Of a stretch of 18,843 bases of DNA, positions 9,655-17,488 are shown piece by piece. The stretch comes from Accumulibacter sp031732795 (lineage in GTDB: Bacteria; Pseudomonadota; Gammaproteobacteria; Burkholderiales; Rhodocyclaceae), in NCBI GenBank assembly GCA_031732795.1, contig JAVMKC010000070.1, forward strand, positions 1-18,843. Reading direction: 5' to 3'. The notes under the pieces are model-generated. The model was not told the origin of the DNA and did no database searches. It saw only the letters and a program-made list of their open reading frames with translations. The number at the start of each line of letters is the position of its first letter. Position 1 is the stretch's first letter. Made by a program: the position numbers and the translations under genes.

Positions 9655-9900
9655 TCAGGGCGAGATCTTGTGATCAACCAGTTTTTTACGCAAGGTATTG
9701 CGATTGATTCCCAGCATTTCGGCCGCCAGCGTCTGGTTGCCTCTGGCTTGTTTGAGAACGACTTCGAACATCGGTTTCTCGACGCTGCGTACGACCATTT
9801 CGTAAATCGCCGCCGGCTTTTCGCCATCGAGCGTCTGGAAATAGATTTCCAAGGCCATGCGAACGCAACTCGCGATATCGCTTTCTCTGATGGCCGTCAT
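9655..9900 (-). CDS. fis: DNA-binding protein Fis
   Basis: Fis is a small homodimeric nucleoid protein that bends DNA and adjusts rRNA/tRNA promoters, recombination and growth-phase expression. This copy has 81 aa and lacks the longer N-terminal arm of the 98-residue E. coli protein, as is usual in Betaproteobacteria. The helix-turn-helix lies at about 54-77 (GNQTLAAEMLGINRNTLRKK). Its ATG overlaps the dusB stop as ATGA (9897-9900), the same dusB-fis coupling as in enterics. Fis being cotranscribed with purine genes suggests growth-rate-linked expression, which is inference. Confidence 0.96.
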   Translation of the reverse strand: MTAIRESDIASCVRMALEIYFQTLDGEKPAAIYEMVVRSVEKPMFEVVLKQARGNQTLAAEMLGINRNTLRKKLVDHKISP

Positions 9901-10919
9901 GCGGCGAGTTCCTGTTCATTGCCGACAAGATAGGGCAGCCGGTCATTCTGTGCGGCAAGGGTGAAAAAATAGTCATTGACCGCCTGCCTTTGTTGGACGA
10001 CGGTCAGCAACTGGTTCATGGCGTGGCGAAAAGCGGCCGATCCGGCCAAGCCCCGCGTGTACCAGGAAATGTGTTTGCGGGCTACGCGCAGACCTGTTTC
10101 CGAGCCATAAAAATGGTACAGATCCTCCAAATGCTCGAGCAGAACCGCATGAATCTCGGCAACTGGCGGTGGCGGCAAATGGCGGCCGGTGGCTAGAAAA
10201 TGTTCGATTTCGCGAAAAAGCCACGGCCGTCCCTGTGCCGCTCGACCGATCATCAACGCATCCGCACCCGTCGTTTCGAGTACCAGGCGCGCTTTCTCGG
10301 GCGTGTCGATGTCACCATTGGCGATGACCGGGATCCGTGCCACCGCTTTGACGGCGCAAATGGTGTCGTATTCGGCGCGACCGGTATAACCGCAGGCGCG
10401 CGTCCGACCGTGCAAAGCCAGCGCCTGAATGCCGGCCTGTTCGGCGATGTGCAAGATGTTCAGCGCATTGCGGTTCGCGGTATCCCAGCCGGTACGGATT
10501 TTCAGGGTTACCGGTGTCGCCGGTACCGCTTGCACGACCGCATCGAGAATCCGTCCGACCAGTGACTCATCCTTGAGCAAAGCCGATCCGGCCATTACGT
10601 TGCAAATCTTCTTGGCCGGGCAGCCCATATTGATGTCGATGATCTGCGCGCCGTGATCGACATTGTGCCGCGCCGCCTCGGCCATCATCACCGGGTCGGC
10701 ACCGGCAATCTGCACCGACACCGGAGCTACTTCCCCCTGATGATTGGCACGGCGGCGGGTTTTTTCGCTGCCGTAGAGCAACGAATTGGAGGTAACCATT
10801 TCCGATACCGCCAAACCGGCCCCCATTTTCTTGCACAACTGGCGGAACGGCCGGTCGGTCACCCCAGCCATCGGCGCGACAAAGAGGTTATTACGGAGCG
10901 GGAACCCAAGGAATTGCAT
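9897..10919 (-). CDS. dusB: tRNA-dihydrouridine synthase B
   Basis: DusB is an FMN enzyme that reduces specific uridines in the D-loop of tRNAs. At 340 aa it is full length. Visible blocks are FVAPMAGVTDRPFRQL near the N-terminus, DINMGCPAKKICNVMAG with the catalytic Cys100, KIRTGWD, LHGRTRACGYTGRAEY, IPVIANGDIDTPEKA and MIGRAAQGRPWLFREI; the last three form the TIM-barrel phosphate/FMN region. The frame opens at a TTG at 10925, but the ATG at 10919 (MQFLGFPLRNN) is the natural start. It is the first gene of the housekeeping run and overlaps fis by 4 nt. Confidence 0.95.
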   Translation of the reverse strand: MQFLGFPLRNNLFVAPMAGVTDRPFRQLCKKMGAGLAVSEMVTSNSLLYGSEKTRRRANHQGEVAPVSVQIAGADPVMMAEAARHNVDHGAQIIDINMGCPAKKICNVMAGSALLKDESLVGRILDAVVQAVPATPVTLKIRTGWDTANRNALNILHIAEQAGIQALALHGRTRACGYTGRAEYDTICAVKAVARIPVIANGDIDTPEKARLVLETTGADALMIGRAAQGRPWLFREIEHFLATGRHLPPPPVAEIHAVLLEHLEDLYHFYGSETGLRVARKHISWYTRGLAGSAAFRHAMNQLLTVVQQRQAVNDYFFTLAAQNDRLPYLVGNEQELAA

Positions 10920-10955
10920 GGCCAACGGGAGTCTGGAGCGCCAAGGAAGGCGACG

Positions 10956-10961
10956 ATTCTA
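10956..10961 (-). promoter_or_regulatory. Candidate -10 box upstream of dusB
   Basis: TAGAAT on the minus strand in the context GGGGTAGAATCG, 36 bp before the dusB ATG. The -35 position at 17 bp (TATTTT) is poor, so this is a weak call. If real, the dusB operon has its own promoter, separate from the accessory operon upstream. Confidence 0.3.
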
Positions 10962-11407
10962 CCCCGATCAGGTGCCAAAAAATACTCCGATCTGAACCCG
11001 CAGGGTGTGCTCGCAGCAAGCTCTCGACCGGCGGCCACAAGGGGGCATCCTGTGTCAGACTCGAAGAGCGCCGAGCCCTTCTCGTCTGACGGTCCGCACG
11101 TTGCCGTGCGAGCGGCGCGCGACAGCTACCGGCCGCAGGGGCTGCCCACGCATCTTCGGGGTCGTCGCAGGATCACTCCAGCCATTGCGCTTAAATTCGC
11201 GACTCTTCGTCCAACCCTGCTCAAGACTCAACTGGATCCTCGTGAGCTTTTCACTGTTCAAGTATTTGCAAGTCGCTTCCATCGCAACACCTTGCTCCTG
11301 ATATATGTTGCACTTCATATTTGAAGCCGGCGCGCAATCCCCGATACTTTTTGCATCCAACTCCTTTGTCTTGTCTAGAATTCACGCAATTGCCCTGGCC
11401 GGGTGGA
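10962..11407. other. Intergenic region between accessory operon and dusB
   Basis: No convincing gene. A minus-strand ORF beginning at a TTG at 11360 (101 codons; MEATCKYLNSEKL from an inner ATG) has a purine-rich stretch upstream but no recognisable family, and its C-terminus is compositionally odd. Two hairpins are visible: a perfect 6-bp stem CGCACG-TTGC-CGTGCG at 11095-11110, and a longer imperfect one whose arms are GTCAGAC (11054-11060) and GTCTGAC (11084-11090). Neither is followed by a T tract, so they are at best weak or Rho-assisted terminators of the operon that ends at 11408. Confidence 0.4.
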
Positions 11408-13531
11408 TTACCGGGGTAGCCGCTTCTCCTCTTCTGCACTTTCATCAGTAAGAAGCCGTTCGACGCGTTTATCCTGAAGCGGTTTTTTTGCTGCTGCAAG
11501 AATCTCCATCCCTGCATCGTAGCTGACGTCAGGCTTTCCGTCGGAGGGCAGTTGCGCTGCCTGCAAACGTTCATCGATACGCCGCATATCGGCATCGACA
11601 TCTTCAGTCGTCTCCTGCTGAAGCAGACGACGTGTTCTGAAATCCTGGCTGATTCCTTCAAGTCGTCCTTCCTCGAGACGCTTGAAGCGATTAATCTCGG
11701 CCTCACGCTGAAGAGCTGCCCGATCCTGTACGAGGCCAAGTGTTTCCTTACGTCGCGTCTGAAATGCAATCTCTGTAAGTGTGTTGCCGCGGTCGAGTCC
11801 GTACAGCGCAATAGCCAGTCCAAAGGCATCCTTGATGGCCGTTTGTGCAGCATTACGAATCTTGGCGTGAATTTTCTCAAGGCCAGACTCTGTTCTCGTC
11901 AGAGCTGCAAGGCCGCTCTCAGTTACGAGAGCACCGCGAATTGCGGACGTCACCTCGCGCCGGATCGCGGCCAGTTCAATTTCGATGGCCAGCGACTGGC
12001 GTTGTTCATTGGACACGGGTTCTCCAGAGGCATCGATGCCCACCTCTGCGGCAAGCTGACGCATTTGTTGCCAGGATATGTGCGTGTCTGAGCGGTAGCC
12101 GTAGTTCTTCCGAACGAACTGCTCCCAACCGTTTTCAGTCATGCCGGTCACCTCAACGCGGCCGGTAATCTGGACCTCATCGGCATCACCGGCATCGGCT
12201 TGGGAAGGAATGACAACTTCGAAATTGCGTGGCTGCCCGCAGATTGCCGCATACCGGGCCGCCTCCTCTGTCGGATGCTGCAGCACATAGATCACCTCAG
12301 CGTCGATGTCGTACAACTTCAACCCTTGAATGATCGATTCCGTGATCTGCGGTTTAACGATCTTGTCAAACTGCAAATTGAACTGCGTGCTGTCGATCCG
12401 CTGAATCTGATCTCTGCAAATCTGCTCAACATGTCGGCGGATCGGGTCATCAACATCCTTTGTGTCGGGATGAATCAAGCGATCCAGTCGTTCGAAAGCT
12501 TGTGCGGTCACATTGATTGCGATATTCATCTGCACATAGCCTTCAGAATTTTTCGGTTTGTATTTGTGTTCCTCTGGACGCAGATCAAGTCGCCGTCCGG
12601 TGATGAGAGCCAGTGCCGCAATGTCTGGAAAGGCTTGAAACATATTCAGGCGATAACCAATTTTTGCGGCGTCCTTGGCAATCTGTTTTTCCATCTGGAT
12701 CTTGATGGAGTCTTGGTGGGTTGCGAAGGACCTAACGACTTCGTAGTATCGTTGCGCGAACAGGTGCCGCTTAACCGCTTGGCGGATTGACACGCTGATC
12801 GCACTCCGGACTGCGTTCTCGTCGTCCAGTCCAGATTCTCGAAAATTCTGGTAATTGTCTAGTATGAGCAGCGCCGTCGTCGTGACCTTTCGTTCCCTAT
12901 CGCTGTCACCAAGCGTAAACATGTCTTCCTGGCGGATGGAGACTTGCATGGGTGGAAGGTTGAGTACCCGGAATCCGATTCTGAACATCGCGCCTCCAAG
13001 CGCGTGATGCACGGCCTCACTCACTGCCTTGTTCAACGACTCGGACTTACCGGAGCCAAGACTCGACGTACGGAAGGCTGCTAACAGGTTCCGACTGGGA
13101 TTGTCATCGGCTGCAGACTGGCACAACTGCAACATCCGGTTCAGTTCAGCGTACAGATGCCTGCTAATCAGAGCTCTCAACGTCTCGGTCGGACTGTCGG
13201 CTTTGGCAAGTTTAGAAACGAGATCCATAGCTTCCTCCAGCCCGTTGGCTTGAAGCTGGAAGCTTGACTCGAAATCCAGTGCGATTGCGCTGGTGCCTTC
13301 CGACCATCGGAAGCGCCAGCCGGTGATTTCGAGCGGTGTCGCGAGCTTTCGAACATAGTACTGCCGCTCATCTCGGCGCCAGCCCCGCAGGAAGTCGAAT
13401 GCCCCGCGCTCATATGGCGACGTATTGCCGTTCTTGTCGAGCACCACGCGGTAGCCATCGCCGTGTGCCTGTTTCGAAAAAGTTCCAGGCTGAATCTCGC
13501 GAATCAACTCGGCCAGTTTTTGTTCGCTCAT
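11408..13531 (-). CDS. Large protein with apparent tandem SPFH/band-7-like domains
   Basis: 707 aa, no signal peptide and no membrane segment, so probably cytosolic or peripheral. I do not recognise it outright. The fold pattern suggests repeated SPFH (stomatin/flotillin) units, each with beta strands then a charged amphipathic helix. Unit one is about 27-130 (YYVRKLATPLEITGWRF, ALDFESSFQLQ, then TLRALISRHLYAELNRML). Unit two is about 195-305 (NAVRSAISVSIRQAVKRHLF, QIAKDAAKIGYRLNMFQAFP). Unit three is about 333-418 (VQMNIAINVTAQAFERLDRL, DPIRRHVEQICRDQIQRI, ESIIQGLKLYDIDAEVIYVL). The last 190 residues are charged and helical, probably coiled coil. SPFH proteins form ring-like membrane-associated assemblies. 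It is the last gene of the operon, 1 nt after the preceding stop. Repeat boundaries and the family call are inference. Confidence 0.5.
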   Translation of the reverse strand: MSEQKLAELIREIQPGTFSKQAHGDGYRVVLDKNGNTSPYERGAFDFLRGWRRDERQYYVRKLATPLEITGWRFRWSEGTSAIALDFESSFQLQANGLEEAMDLVSKLAKADSPTETLRALISRHLYAELNRMLQLCQSAADDNPSRNLLAAFRTSSLGSGKSESLNKAVSEAVHHALGGAMFRIGFRVLNLPPMQVSIRQEDMFTLGDSDRERKVTTTALLILDNYQNFRESGLDDENAVRSAISVSIRQAVKRHLFAQRYYEVVRSFATHQDSIKIQMEKQIAKDAAKIGYRLNMFQAFPDIAALALITGRRLDLRPEEHKYKPKNSEGYVQMNIAINVTAQAFERLDRLIHPDTKDVDDPIRRHVEQICRDQIQRIDSTQFNLQFDKIVKPQITESIIQGLKLYDIDAEVIYVLQHPTEEAARYAAICGQPRNFEVVIPSQADAGDADEVQITGRVEVTGMTENGWEQFVRKNYGYRSDTHISWQQMRQLAAEVGIDASGEPVSNEQRQSLAIEIELAAIRREVTSAIRGALVTESGLAALTRTESGLEKIHAKIRNAAQTAIKDAFGLAIALYGLDRGNTLTEIAFQTRRKETLGLVQDRAALQREAEINRFKRLEEGRLEGISQDFRTRRLLQQETTEDVDADMRRIDERLQAAQLPSDGKPDVSYDAGMEILAAAKKPLQDKRVERLLTDESAEEEKRLPR

Positions 13532-13532
13532 G

Positions 13533-16007
13533 CTATTTTTTCCAGGTAAGCGCAGCGGCGCGTGTCGTCAAACCTCTAATCACCATGCCTAGCAGCCGCG
13601 CTCGCTGCAGTTCGAGAATTTCCTTCTCATGCATGTCAAGCATCCGATAGACGTCTGCCCGTGAAACGAAATCCAATTCATATTCGTATGCCTCTTCAAT
13701 CAACTCGGCCATATGATCCGGCTCGAGTTGCTGGCGAACCTGAGAACCAAAACCAATCGCGTATGGGATCACGCTTGACTCCGCCTTCCCCTTACGCCGA
13801 AGCAAGCCGCGACACAACCATTCGATAATGCGTATGACTCGCCAGGAGTCCAACCGATAAATCCGCGGACTCGGCCGTAGTTTTTCATTCAACGCGCGCG
13901 GCTGGCATCGATTCAACATTGCAAAAACGATCTGTCCACAACGCCGCCCTTGGTCTGGTGCAAGCACACTATCCACAAATTTACGGGAAAGACCCGTCTG
14001 CAAATGGGCTGCAAGAAACCGTTCGAAGGCTTCCAGAAATGCATTCGAGGCGATTTCAGCGGCAGCGAAACTATTCGGACGTGTTTTTTTGCCGTTCTCG
14101 TCGTCGCCGTTCGACGCAGATGCGCCAGGACGAGATTTAGAACTCTCGTTCCAAGATGGAAGCTGTTCAAGAATCCCTTCCGTCAAAGCCAGAAAACGTT
14201 CGGGCAATTCGCGAACAAGAGTCTCCGCCGCTTGTAAGAAGGCGCCGTGCACAGGAGAAATCAATGCGTGTACATCCGGCAGGTCGCCGACCTCGCCGCA
14301 CAGTCGCTCCCGCGACTCAGGGCCAATGATGGCTTGCCGGAGGCACTCGATCGCGGTTCCGCTGTCGTGGAGTGTCTCTGCAACGTGCAGGACAGCGATG
14401 AAGCGAAACCAAGCCCGACGTAGCAAGGTCAAGAAATCATCGTCAAGCTTGTGTTCGTGTCGATAACGGATTACGCATGCTGCAGCTTCAGAGATTCCAT
14501 CGTTTTCATGGTTTTCGTCGGCACTGAGCGTGCACGATGCGACTGTGGTAGCAAGGTCGCCCAGCGGCGTTGTAAGAAGTTTCTGGTGCCAACGTTCCTC
14601 CTCATCCCGTATTTGCTTTGCAATTTGACGGTAGAAATCTGCTATCAAATTTGGGCGTTGAGGCAGGTCGGCAATCCGGTAGGCAAGACGCACGAATTGT
14701 TGTAGACCATAATCGGTGTCCCGGCCAGTCTCAATCCTCGCGATTTTTTCGACAAGCCACTCGCCGGTTAGCACATGGAGTCCTGACGCATGCAAGCGAT
14801 AAGCAAAGTCAATATAACCGTCGCAAAAGGCGCTTGGCCATTGCTCCTCGAAATACAGGTTGGTCATTGGAGCGAACTTGTCAACAAGGAAGAGCGGGGC
14901 ATCCGCAAAGAGTTGCGCTTTGGCCTGAATCGAGGTGTCGAGATCTTCAACATAAAAACCATTCGGGGCACTACCGGCTTGTCCCGCAGCGGTGTTGGCT
15001 GCTGCTGTGAGTTTCACGCCTGCATTGCGCAATAAAGCGTCGCGCTCTCCGGCGTACCAGCGTTGCAGCGGTGTAGCACGAGTTCGTGTCGTCTGTGAGC
15101 CAATACCAGAAGAGATGGAGGCGGATGGTCGTGCCCGGATAGATTCTGGTGGTGGCAGCAGTTGGTTGCAAAGCCGGACGAAGGAGTCAGCTGGCAGGCC
15201 TGGGGCTATTGAAGCGGCGAATACCAGTGTCTGGGTAACGAGGTCCATCGAGTCGAGCTTGATTTCTTCGATCGTTATGGCCCGCGCCTGGCTAGCTTGA
15301 ATATTCCACTCTGGAATTTGTGCGCGCATGTGCATGGTTTTGGCAGCATCCAGCCGGTTGTTCGGTCCACTCATTGAAACGAGCACTAGATGACAACGGG
15401 CGTCTTGTAACTCACGACACAAATTTTCAGAAAACTCAAAAGTCAGGTTGTCGGGATAATCCAGCAGGTCCAAGTAGATAATTGAATCACCAAGCGTTTC
15501 CACCCAACCCTTCTCATGGTTCGTAAAGAGTTTTAACTCTGGGGGCTTCAAATTGTTGGACGTAAAGCGACGAAGATGCGAATGTGTATCTCTCAAATGC
15601 TCCAATAGCGAGTACAAAGCTGATTGCATGTCTTCGCGAGCGCGTCTCGTGTAGGTGACGCGTAGCAAGTGCTGTTTGACCAGAGCTTGTGCGAAACGGT
15701 TGACATCGTCTTTATTCGGATAGGCTACGTGTGGCGGGATAATGTCACTGTGATGTAGGATCTCCTCAAGACGCTCCTGTGTCTTGGCAAAGTGAATGTT
15801 GGTAGTCGAATGGTCTCCAGTTCCACCGAAGACAGTTTTGTAGTAGTGCTCTCTTTTTGTCGCTTGGCGAGCATCGAGCTTCGCATTGCCAGGATCCGAC
15901 GCCTCTGGCCGCTTTTTTGTGTCGTTGCCTGCAACTGCAGCGTCACCAGCCTCTTTGAGGATTTCCGGTGGTTCTTCAGGAGTTTGCTGGTTCGCGTCGA
16001 CGTTCAT
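13533..16007 (-). CDS. Receptor-like protein: N-terminal amyloid-like motif plus degenerate STAND-NTPase-like region
   Basis: 824 aa. Residues 1-50 are low-complexity and charged. Residues 54-73 (HYYKTVFGGTGDHSTTNIHF) match the C-terminal motif of the preceding gene product. Residues 100-285 look like a STAND/AAA NTPase core: a strand-helix where the P-loop should be (HLLRVTYTRRAREDM, about 113-127) with no GxxxxGKS/T, a Walker-B-like strand SIIYLDLLDYPD (175-186, Asp180 and Asp183) and a sensor-like strand CHLVLVSMSG (205-214). The rest, about 300-824, is mostly helical, with a polar insert at 630-655. The ATG overlaps the preceding stop (ATGA, 16004-16007). By analogy with bacterial NLR-type proteins the N-terminal motif would recruit the small effector. 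The missing P-loop makes ATP-driven switching doubtful. Function is inferred. Confidence 0.6.
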   Translation of the reverse strand: MNVDANQQTPEEPPEILKEAGDAAVAGNDTKKRPEASDPGNAKLDARQATKREHYYKTVFGGTGDHSTTNIHFAKTQERLEEILHHSDIIPPHVAYPNKDDVNRFAQALVKQHLLRVTYTRRAREDMQSALYSLLEHLRDTHSHLRRFTSNNLKPPELKLFTNHEKGWVETLGDSIIYLDLLDYPDNLTFEFSENLCRELQDARCHLVLVSMSGPNNRLDAAKTMHMRAQIPEWNIQASQARAITIEEIKLDSMDLVTQTLVFAASIAPGLPADSFVRLCNQLLPPPESIRARPSASISSGIGSQTTRTRATPLQRWYAGERDALLRNAGVKLTAAANTAAGQAGSAPNGFYVEDLDTSIQAKAQLFADAPLFLVDKFAPMTNLYFEEQWPSAFCDGYIDFAYRLHASGLHVLTGEWLVEKIARIETGRDTDYGLQQFVRLAYRIADLPQRPNLIADFYRQIAKQIRDEEERWHQKLLTTPLGDLATTVASCTLSADENHENDGISEAAACVIRYRHEHKLDDDFLTLLRRAWFRFIAVLHVAETLHDSGTAIECLRQAIIGPESRERLCGEVGDLPDVHALISPVHGAFLQAAETLVRELPERFLALTEGILEQLPSWNESSKSRPGASASNGDDENGKKTRPNSFAAAEIASNAFLEAFERFLAAHLQTGLSRKFVDSVLAPDQGRRCGQIVFAMLNRCQPRALNEKLRPSPRIYRLDSWRVIRIIEWLCRGLLRRKGKAESSVIPYAIGFGSQVRQQLEPDHMAELIEEAYEYELDFVSRADVYRMLDMHEKEILELQRARLLGMVIRGLTTRAAALTWKK

Positions 16008-16414
16008 TTCGTTGGCGTATCAGGAGCAACGCCGAAGTGGTAGATCGCCTTGCTGTGATCACCAGTGGGACCATATACTGACCCGTGATAGTGTGCGACG
16101 CGAGACTGCACAGACTTGGGAAGAATCGTTGTTGCTGACTCGACTCTGCGGACTGCATCAATGACTTCTGGATCGTCTCCAAGCTTAAGAGCGGCGATCA
16201 TCGGGCCCTTTTCGGTGACGATGGCTTCACTACCGTTCTGTGCTTCAATTTCGTCGATTAGGGTTGAGGCAGCATGCTTTTCACCAAATTTTCCCTTCAA
16301 AAGATTTTTCAGCCCGTCATAGGCATCAGAGGTTGCCTTTCTCAGCGTTACATCAAGAGACGTGTTGCCGAGCACAGCGAGTGCGGCAACAACAGCACTT
16401 ACAACAGGGTCCAT
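16004..16414 (-). CDS. Bell/HeLo-like small effector with C-terminal amyloid-like motif
   Basis: 136 aa. The N-terminus is a hydrophobic helix (VVSAVVAALAVLGN), then amphipathic helices with SDAYDGLKNLLKGKFGEK and a Leu/Glu-rich segment, ending near DAVRRVESATTI. This AYxxLKxLLxxKFG pattern is common in small helical domains at the N-terminus of bacterial amyloid-signalling proteins (Bell, related to fungal HeLo/HET-S), which are thought to attack membranes. Residues 108-128 hold HYHGSVYGPTGDHSKAIYHF followed by Gly, matching residues 54-73 of the next gene product. I chose the ATG at 16414 over the GTG at 16417 because GGGAG lies 6 nt upstream. It lies 27 nt after the Calx-beta gene and overlaps the next gene by 4 nt. 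A pore-forming role is inference from family architecture. Confidence 0.6.
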   Translation of the reverse strand: MDPVVSAVVAALAVLGNTSLDVTLRKATSDAYDGLKNLLKGKFGEKHAASTLIDEIEAQNGSEAIVTEKGPMIAALKLGDDPEVIDAVRRVESATTILPKSVQSRVAHYHGSVYGPTGDHSKAIYHFGVAPDTPTK

Positions 16415-16441
16415 CACATTCTCCCAAAAATGGAATTACGT

Positions 16442-17473
16442 TCAGATATGCTTGATTGGTCGGTCTTTTGATGCTGCAGGAACAACATGAGATAGCTCTT
16501 CACTCCACTTGTCCAGGTAGGAGCGCCCATCCTTGACTAACTCCTGGAACTGCCCCCTCATCAAACTTGTGGCTTGCGCCTGCTGGTGGAATCCGGCTTT
16601 TTCCTGATCCTTGGACACAGCCGTCATAACATCAACAACTAGACGTGGCTGGAATATCTGCAAGGATCGGAGAGTTTCAACATACAATTCTCGTGCCCGT
16701 GAAAGATCGTCCTGTGCGTTCTGTAACTTGGTTTGTACAACTGTAAAGGCTTCGGGGTCATTGCGGCTCGAGGCAAGAAGATCAGCAAAAACTTGTCGTC
16801 TTACAACTCCATCGGCAACGTCTTTGGCCAGTCGACTTGCCGAGCGAACGACGACTTGTACGCGTTGTTCTTCCGTCGTATCCACTTTGCGTTCGGCGAG
16901 AGTAACGTAATGACGTGGTTGGCCCTCCACATTACTCAATAACACCGCAAAGCTCCGATCCGCTTTCGTGTTTGTGGGGTCCAGATGAACCATAAGCTTG
17001 ATTTCGGTTTCCTGCTTACCCGGCTCGATCGTGACGGTGCCCTCGGATGCTTCATAGTCCTGGCCAGCAACCGCAGTCAGGGATTCAGAACGATACTGAA
17101 TATGCATGGGTTCGTTAGCTGGCGTCGTCCTCTTCAGGCGCACGCGGATAAGGGTGTTGCTCGAGCCGCCATCAAGACGAGTCTCGACATCGGCGAAAGC
17201 AACATCGCGGATTGGATCAGGGAACACGAAGTGCTTGACAACTGCGCCACCAACAATAAAAAGAAGGAATAGAAGGACTGGCAGCGCGAGCCACATTGCG
17301 CGCGGGTCATATGGTTCGCCTTCCTTTAAGGGTTGAGCGCAACCGTCGTGCTTCACTCCGTTGCATACCCCCCCGCCTTTTTCGAACGCTGCGTGATCGA
17401 ATACATGGTCACGCGTGGCGTAAGAGCAATTGCCAACATTGGTGCAATAGAAGCGCCTATAGCGGTTATTCAT
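16442..17473 (-). CDS. Zinc-ribbon, single-TM, Calx-beta domain protein
   Basis: 343 aa. The N-terminus carries a probable zinc-binding knuckle: Cys10 and Cys16 (FYCTNVGNCSYA) with Cys37 and Cys45 (VCNGVKHDGCAQPL). A strong membrane helix spans about 59-80 (WLALPVLLFLLFIVGG). Residues 87-195 resemble a Calx-beta immunoglobulin-like unit, with the family hallmark AVAGQDYEASEGTVTIEPG followed by alternating strands to FAVLLSNVEG; many such domains bind Ca2+. Residues 200-325 are helical. Topology is probably cytoplasmic ribbon and periplasmic Calx-beta plus helices, with the uncleaved helix as anchor. It starts 15 nt after the upstream coiled-coil gene. It could link envelope events to the cytosolic partners encoded downstream; this is inference. 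Confidence 0.6.
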   Translation of the reverse strand: MNNRYRRFYCTNVGNCSYATRDHVFDHAAFEKGGGVCNGVKHDGCAQPLKEGEPYDPRAMWLALPVLLFLLFIVGGAVVKHFVFPDPIRDVAFADVETRLDGGSSNTLIRVRLKRTTPANEPMHIQYRSESLTAVAGQDYEASEGTVTIEPGKQETEIKLMVHLDPTNTKADRSFAVLLSNVEGQPRHYVTLAERKVDTTEEQRVQVVVRSASRLAKDVADGVVRRQVFADLLASSRNDPEAFTVVQTKLQNAQDDLSRARELYVETLRSLQIFQPRLVVDVMTAVSKDQEKAGFHQQAQATSLMRGQFQELVKDGRSYLDKWSEELSHVVPAASKDRPIKHI

Positions 17474-17488
17474 TGCCTTTGACAGCTT

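Noticed and set aside
11055..11360. 101-codon minus-strand ORF downstream of the operon
   Set aside because: It starts at a TTG touching the purine-rich stretch, has an Arg-rich unstructured C-terminus and no recognisable family. The inner ATG version is possible but unsupported.
11251..11880. 209-codon minus-strand ORF with a Cys-containing tail (GNCVNSRQDKGVGCKKYRG)
   Set aside because: Most of it lies in another frame of the SPFH-like gene; the tail alone has no start of its own.
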